A DNA stretch of 64,000 nt from positions 54,759,891 through 54,823,890 of the forward strand of contig CM060947.1 of the NCBI GenBank assembly GCA_030765055.1, read 5' to 3'. Origin of the DNA: Mantis religiosa. Lineage: Eukaryota > Arthropoda > Insecta > Mantodea > Mantidae. Both the position numbers and the translations under genes were made by a program. Shown here in pieces: positions 34,529 through 64,000 of the stretch (positions are counted from its first letter, which is position 1; every line of letters starts with the position of its first letter). The notes beneath the pieces are model-generated. The model saw only the letters and a program-made list of their open reading frames with translations, searched no databases and was not told the origin of the DNA.

Positions 34529-35976
34529 GCATAAGACCTGAAGCTTTCCTGGCGACGAATACGCTCACTTTCTTCTCGGGCAGCCAGCCAGGTGAAAAGA
34601 TGATTAGATATCAACGTTTCGGGAGTGTGCATCTCTCCCATCATCAGGATATTTATAAAATGTTATAACCACAAATGAAATACTGGATATAACACAACTA
34701 TAAACAAAGACAAAACACCATCAAAATTCGCATTACTGAACAAAAGACTGTTTTCAGTAAATTAAATGCCAGGTCAGGAGATGGCGTGAGTATAGAAAAT
34801 TGTGTCAAAGAAACGTAACTATTTGATTATCAAGCTGTATTGATCTTTGCTTCTTAATTCGACGGATTTCCATTTTAAGGTCGGTCTGGGCTGGCAGAGC
34901 ATTGTTTTGATAACGACCATAGAGCAAATTTTCGGGAGACGACCATCTTGGGAAAATGCAACAGTTACTGGGAGCGGAGAATTAAGGAGGCTTTGGCGAT
35001 TTCCTCGGAAAGGAGCACGCTTAATCGCGATTCTGGATTTCAGTTCAGCTCCTCTTGGAAACGTGCCTTAAAATGGAAATCCATCGAATTAAGAAGCAAA
35101 GATCAATACAGCTTGATAATCAAGTTAAGTGGTTACGTTCCGTTGACGCTATTTTCTATACTCACGCCATCTCATGACCTGACATTTAATTTACTGAAAA
35201 CAGTCTTTTGTTCAGTGATGCAAATGTTGATAGTGTTTTGTCTTTGTTTATAGTTGTGTTATATCCACTATTTCATTTGTGGTTATAACATTTTATAAAT
35301 ATCCTGATGATGGGAGAGATGCACATTCCCGAAACGTTGATATTGTGACTTTGTGGGTTCGTGAAATGAAAAGTCCAATTACACCACTCCAAAATGTTCT
35401 TTATTTCCACCGACTTACAGTTTAACACTTGCCAATTACACAGAATTACTTGCTGCACACAGTTACAATTCACCAGTCCGTCCGTTACGATTTCCTTGTA
35501 CTCGCGGTTACGTAAGCTCCGGTACACATTCAAAGTTACGTACAGTCTTCCGTTGCACAACCCTTTCGTTCATTAACACGTCACTGACTAACTCTTACAC
35601 CAAGAACTGCGACTGTCTCCTCACTCACTGACAAAACCAACTCACTGACTGACTAAACCAAAACCAACTCAACTCACTAACTCCATCTGTCTGTCTGTAA
35701 CTCTCTTTATATAGGAATATCGCCGGTTTCTCGTGTTTACAGGATTGTTCTAGTAACAGAAAGATCGAGAAACAGGTGTAGAGAAAACCGGCGACACAGT
35801 CATGTTTTTTCCCTGACCACAGTCTGTCACCACCACAAGACAAACGAGGAGGAGGTGTGGCTAACCGAACCTCCCCTACCTTCCGCTGCCAGCTGCTTTA
35901 CAGGGTGCTCCAGCGCCCGCGTTACAATATCTAATCATCTTTTCACCTGGCTGGCTGCCCGAGAAGAAAGTGAGCG
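34529..35976. mobile_element. Palindromic insertion, probably Penelope-like, containing a solo LTR
   Basis: Two arms of about 320-330 bp are inverted copies: 34561-34880 pairs with 35066-35343 plus 35927-35976, the gap in the right arm being exactly the solo LTR. I judge the arms about 95% identical by eye. The left side has 32 extra bases (34529-34560) not present on the right. The 9-bp repeat AAAATGTGA at 34520-34528 and 35977-35985 looks like the target duplication, and it joins the flanking hAT coding sequence smoothly. The 185-bp loop reads ERRIKEALAI and STLNRDSGFQFSSSW, like the C-terminal part of Penelope-like GIY-YIG proteins. Penelope elements are known for inverted or tandem pseudo-LTRs and a short one-sided extension of about 34 bp, which fits. 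Confidence 0.65.
35344..35926 (-). mobile_element. Solo LTR (583 bp), copy 2, inside the palindrome
   Basis: Reverse orientation: on the minus strand it starts TGTAACGCGGG and ends CACAAAGTCACA. The 4-bp repeat ATAT at 35340-35343 and 35927-35930 is the target duplication. It matches the copies at 15662-16236 and 46214-46768 along their whole length. Because it splits one palindrome arm at a position continuous with the other arm, it inserted after the palindromic element. Confidence 0.92.
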
Positions 35977-37280
35977 AAAATGTGAACATGATTCTTACTG
36001 TCGTATAAAAATTTAGAAGAAACAAAAATTCTGGATTGTTTAGTAAATCCTTCAAACCAAGAGTTTCCCTTATTGTTACATCATCCAACCCACCTACCTG
36101 CTCAATCTTCTCAAAACGCTGTAGTAAATAAAGCTTGTTTTCACAAACGACTTTCCAAAGCCGTGACTGAAAGTTTCATCTTGTTGTGGAAGCAGCTGGA
36201 ATGCGTTTGTTGCAAAGTGGCCGCAACAGATCACTGCATTTTGGTGAAGACGAGAAAAATGCGAATCCACCAATGTTGGCGAAAAAAATTTTACTTATTT
36301 TATGTTTTTGGAACAAACATATCGTATAATCAAATTGTGCATACTTGGTATAAGGGAGGGAGACCTCAAAGTGTAAACACGATATGGCTACCGGTCATTA
36401 CTGCGGCACCATCGTATGCTTCGGATATGAATTTTTTTTTTCAACATTAAGAGGTTACAACTTCTTTATCAAAATATCTCTGTGACCATTGGTTGTTCGA
36501 TCATGAATCTCTTTAAAAAGGACAGTTTTCAGTGGGTTTACACTCAATGTACCGTAAAACGATCACAAATTGATTGCGCCTAACTACATCCGATGTTTCG
36601 TCAGCCTGCACAGAAACATAATTGCCAGTATTTATGTCTTTCATTAATTCCTCAAGTGAACCTGATACATACAATCCAATGGTTCTTCTGTATTAAGTAT
36701 ATTTACATACTGCAATATTGGTACTACTGACGTGGTCATCTAACACACTGTCAAGATTACCGAGGAGAAATAACAAATCTAAGCTACGGTTTGATCATTC
36801 TGATGTTTCATCGTGACCCCTTATTACTAGATCATGGGTTCCGAAAAATTTTATGCAGCCTATAGCGCTGTTCAGTATGTCCATTTTTTAAAATGTTTTG
36901 CCTGTTCATTGTATTTCTGGATTGATATTTTATGTGCACAATCAATTTCAGCAGCAATGTTTACAGTTCCCAATAATTTAAATTCACAGGCATTTTCTAA
37001 GTGAAATGATCTTGCTTCGTGTTTTGCAATTCGTTCACTCAAATGTTTTCTATCCTTACAACCAACCGTCGTCCACAGTCTTCACCACCAAATAACAGAC
37101 AGTAAAAGTCACTTTGTTTCTCCTCACCATCAGTTAGCTACGATTTCTTACTAAACCGTTACACAAAGTCCTGTGTTTTTTAGGCTTCTTGTTGCGTAAA
37201 CGTAAAATTATTCGGTTGACATGCAACTACTCGTTTAATTTGAAGTTTTTATTGTATCTTTAATGAATGAAAGGGATTTT

Positions 37281-37770
37281 TCAATAAACAAACCATCTAT
37301 TCATTTTGAAGGCACACTGCTTTGTCCACCAGACAATTGAGGTTCCAACAACAATCACACGAATGCTAAACTTCATGCAACGGGCCGCAACTAGCTGGCC
37401 CCAAGCGTTGCCGAATGCGATGTACGAAGAGGATAGTAGGGGAGCGAGGGAGATAAAGTGTGTAGACAGGCGAGGAGCCACCGCGGCCCATGCAATCTGG
37501 TCCAAAGTTATACTTTGCGATAAGGCGACTGGCGCGATTGTCGTGAACAACACTCTGGATTGCAAGCTTCGGTAGCCATTAAGAATATGGTATAATAAAT
37601 TGTTATTACAACTGAATAAAACATAAAATAATTTTTTCTTCAAATTAAAAAATGCTTGTAAGTTGCGTGATATTATAGGTGGGGCCCTTTGGCCCTTAAT
37701 GACAGTCTACCCTTGTAGTTATTTTCTGCCCATCCAGGACATGTATCAGTTATTCATTGATGTTTTGCTT
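37281..37770. other. Region upstream of the P450, no promoter identified
   Basis: A GC-rich patch at 37370-37580 is open on both strands but shows no known protein; it may be the end of the adjacent hAT element. I see no convincing TATA or initiator. Just before the P450 start codon the sequence TGTTTTGCTTTCAG ends at 37774, which looks like a splice acceptor, so a 5' untranslated exon may lie further upstream. Confidence 0.4.
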
Positions 37771-37778
37771 TCAGTGAT

Positions 37779-62181
<24,403 letters not shown>

Positions 62182-62438
62182 GTAAGAACAGATGACTTCA
62201 GATTGGAGCCTATGGTTCAAATTCCCTAGCTTTACCATTTCAAAGAGAATCATTTGTCATCAAACCTCAGAGCATAATTAATATAAATTATAAAAATAAA
62301 AAAAGGCAAAAACCAATTTTTGGCCAGTTGCAATTGGAAGTTCAGTTTTAATTTTTGTATATATATATTAATACTATATTCACAACACTTGCATTTTAAA
62401 TATATGTTTGAAAAAAGCTACTGCGTCTACCACTTTAT

Positions 62439-62708
62439 ACTTAATTCCTGCCCCACCTTGGTAGCGTAGATGGTAGCATGTCTGCCTCACGTTCAAGAGG
62501 TCCCGAGTTCGAATCTCCGTCAGGGTGAGTTACCTGGATAAGGTTTTTTTCCAGGGTTTTCCCTTATCCTAAAAGACGAATGTCGGGTAACTCTAAGCTT
62601 TATGGACCCTGGACTCATCTGAGCATCATTTCACCTGTTCATTCACCATCCGATATGACTTAACTTTGGAGGACATAAATTAAAAAAAAAAAAAAAACTT
62701 AAATCCTG
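62439..62708 (+). mobile_element. tRNA-derived SINE, family A, copy 6, with target duplication
   Basis: SINE body 62451-62696, flanked by ACTTAATTCCTG (62439-62450) and ACTTAAATCCTG (62697-62708), one mismatch in 12. Head TTGGTAGCGTAGATGGTAGC, B-box GAGTTCGAATCTCCG, body as in the other copies, A-tail at 62682-62696. In intron 8 of the P450. Confidence 0.93.
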
Positions 62709-63024
62709 CTTCACTTCACAGAAAATCTGTTGCACTGTATTTACATGGCTTTCTTTACTCACTCTTGTACAAATATCCTTACCAAAACATATTAATCTCT
62801 CTACTTCTTGTTAATCTAGGTATACTTTCAATTCTATTTACACATTTCATTATACAATATAATAGGAAAAACTGCAGTAAATGTTTAAAGGGCATTTGCT
62901 ATGCGGTGGCTTTCAAATTCCACACCTTCTTGTATTACAATATTACACATAAATAAATAAATATATACAGTGGCCCAAAAGTCACTACCCATTATTATTA
63001 CTACTATTCTATTATAATTTTAAG
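62709..63024 (+). other. Intron 8 sequence, nothing recognised
   Basis: AT-rich; short open frame without domain. Confidence 0.4.
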
Positions 63025-63465
63025 ATAAAACCAGAGGAAAAATCAGGCATTTAGAAAATTAAGTGTAAAGACTGTGAAAAAATTTACATAGGGAGGACAA
63101 AAAGAAACATAGGCACTAGAAAAAAAGAACACTTCAGGCACTTAAGATACAAAAATATTGATAAATCCACAATAGCAGCTCATTTCTGGTCTGAAAATCA
63201 TGAAATTGAAGATAGCACAGAATTACTAAAATACGTACAAAAACATAGTGAACTCGTCATATGGGAGAGAATATACATAGAAAAACATAAAAACCAACTA
63301 ATGAACTTTGAAATCCCGCAAGAAGAGAATCCCACATTTAAGTTCATCATTAAATCAACAGATGGCAGCAGCAACTCCAGAATTACCCACACCACTGGAT
63401 CTAGCTTCAGTCGCACAAGAGCTGTAGATGCAAACGATGATTTGCGAAACATGTCCTCAAAATAG
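63025..63465 (+). pseudogene. Penelope-like element, GIY-YIG endonuclease fragment
   Basis: In one frame the + strand reads KIKPEEKSGI, a TAG at 63052-63054 where the family usually has tyrosine (GIYKI), then KCKDCEKIYIGRTKRNIGTR and KKEHFRHLRYKNIDKSTIAA, then HFWSENHEIE and ending NDDLRNMSSK with a stop near 63463. The CxxC followed by YIG.T.R....R..EH is typical of the GIY-YIG domain at the C-terminus of Penelope-like retroelements, which cuts the target DNA. The polymerase is not present. Apart from the single stop the fragment is open for about 135 codons. Confidence 0.75.
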
Positions 63466-64000
63466 GTACGAAAGTGAAGCAGATGTGTAATAAATACGAC
63501 TCATCTAAAAATTAATAATTATTTCGCTTCACTGTGGTGTTCCAATACAGTTAAATCTCAACATTTTAGATAATTAGTATAGTAGATTCAATGTTAAACC
63601 ATTGTACTGTCTTCTTTCTCCTATATTTGTTTAATAACTTAAAAGCTACATCATTTTCACATAGTAAAGAGAATGTTAACATGTGCAGCGAAATAACATT
63701 CCACATTCTCAGGCCACCAAGCAACTTGTTTGGAAAAATGGGCTGTGACCAGCAGAAAAAAATAACCTCAATTAATATACAATGTCAGTTCACTGATTTT
63801 TAATGTTAGTGGTTTTCTGTATCCATGCCCTTATGTAGCATGTCCTAATAATGAACTTGATTACGGTATAAATACAGGGAAAACAAATGCAATACTTTAT
63901 TATTTTATTAAATATAGAAACTTTTGAACTTTATACATATATACAGGATGTTAGCAGTATGAGTGAGCAGGTTTAGCAAGCTGAGAGATCCAAATATGAT
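63466..64000 (+). other. Intron 8 continues to window end
   Basis: AT-rich, no exon with I-helix or other P450 motif seen. The open frame at 63591-63803 has no recognisable domain. Confidence 0.4.

Larger units (their letters stand above)
33907..37280 (-). pseudogene. hAT (ZMYM1-like) transposase pseudogene, interrupted
   Basis: Recognisable pieces run down the minus strand in the right order for a ZMYM1-like hAT transposase. At 36440-37150: an ILKNGHTEQRYRLHKIF-like block, the catalytic-domain segment resembling VQADETSDV and an IHDRTTNGH piece. At 35986-36420: the FFSNL/TRWNF region in fragments, ending ETLGLKDLLNNPEFLFLLNF. At 34360-34560: HILYNTIHIQSADKVAVFNA and the PSSRKPLKWF block. 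At 33907-34090: the C-terminal dimerisation motif, visible as LTTRVSTLEAEKGFSTLKRI in one frame. Many stops and frame changes show that it is dead. Between the second and third groups the palindromic element 34529-35976 has been inserted. Confidence 0.75.

Noticed and set aside
34847..35253. Independent genes at 34847-35071 and 34948-35253
   Set aside because: They run from the palindrome loop into its arm and resemble part of a Penelope-type protein; they are pieces of the insertion.
37306..37643. Overlapping open frames on both strands just upstream of the P450
   Set aside because: No domain recognised and the frames overlap on opposite strands; probably the end of the hAT element or a repeat.

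Overview
The window looks like a piece of a large, AT-rich, transposon-laden insect genome. The only host gene I can support is a cytochrome P450 of the CYP4 (CYP4C-like) type on the + strand. Its start codon is at 37779 and eight coding exons (316 codons) are spread over 24 kb; the gene runs off the right edge before the I-helix and heme-binding parts. GT-AG introns, insect CYP4 sequence and the repeat mix (mariner, Tc1, PIF/Harbinger, hAT, jockey-like and RTE-like LINEs, Ty3/gypsy, Penelope-like elements, tRNA-derived SINEs) fit an insect. A cockroach or termite is my guess and is inference only.

Layout. 1-15.6 kb: intergenic DNA with an RTE-like LINE scrap, a mariner with all three catalytic acids but one stop and one frameshift (1924-3251), SINEs, a hAT scrap with a tandem duplication, a jockey 3' end and simple repeats. 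15.6-27 kb: a solo LTR, a Tc1-like transposase broken by one stop (19078-20073), a deletion-derived mariner, a PIF/Harbinger element holding a second mariner, and an old mariner holding a third. 27.8-29.2 kb: a 1.36 kb ATT/TCGTTA satellite abutting a GC-rich, gutted Ty3/gypsy element (29394-32108). 32.9-37.3 kb: another mariner, then a ZMYM1-like hAT pseudogene interrupted by a palindromic (probably Penelope-like) insertion that itself contains a solo LTR. 37.8-64 kb: the P450, whose introns 1, 2 and 7 carry most of the repeats.

The most interesting object is in intron 2: a full-length LINE (46893-51802, 11-bp target duplication, both reading frames open). ORF1 has a 2A-like motif near its N-terminus. 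ORF1 and ORF2 are in one frame, separated by a single UAG in the context CAA UAG CAG UCA, which fits the tobamovirus-type leaky-stop rule UAG-CARYYA. ORF2 has no AUG before its endonuclease motif, so stop-codon readthrough is the simplest way to make the polymerase. The LINE sits inside an older jockey-like copy that also took a solo LTR.

Other patterns: two mariner lineages are present as multiple copies sharing internal deletions, three solo LTRs carry 4-bp duplications of type ATAY, and a 46-bp LINE tail was inserted with a perfect 13-bp target duplication. Nesting gives a relative order of insertion at several loci.
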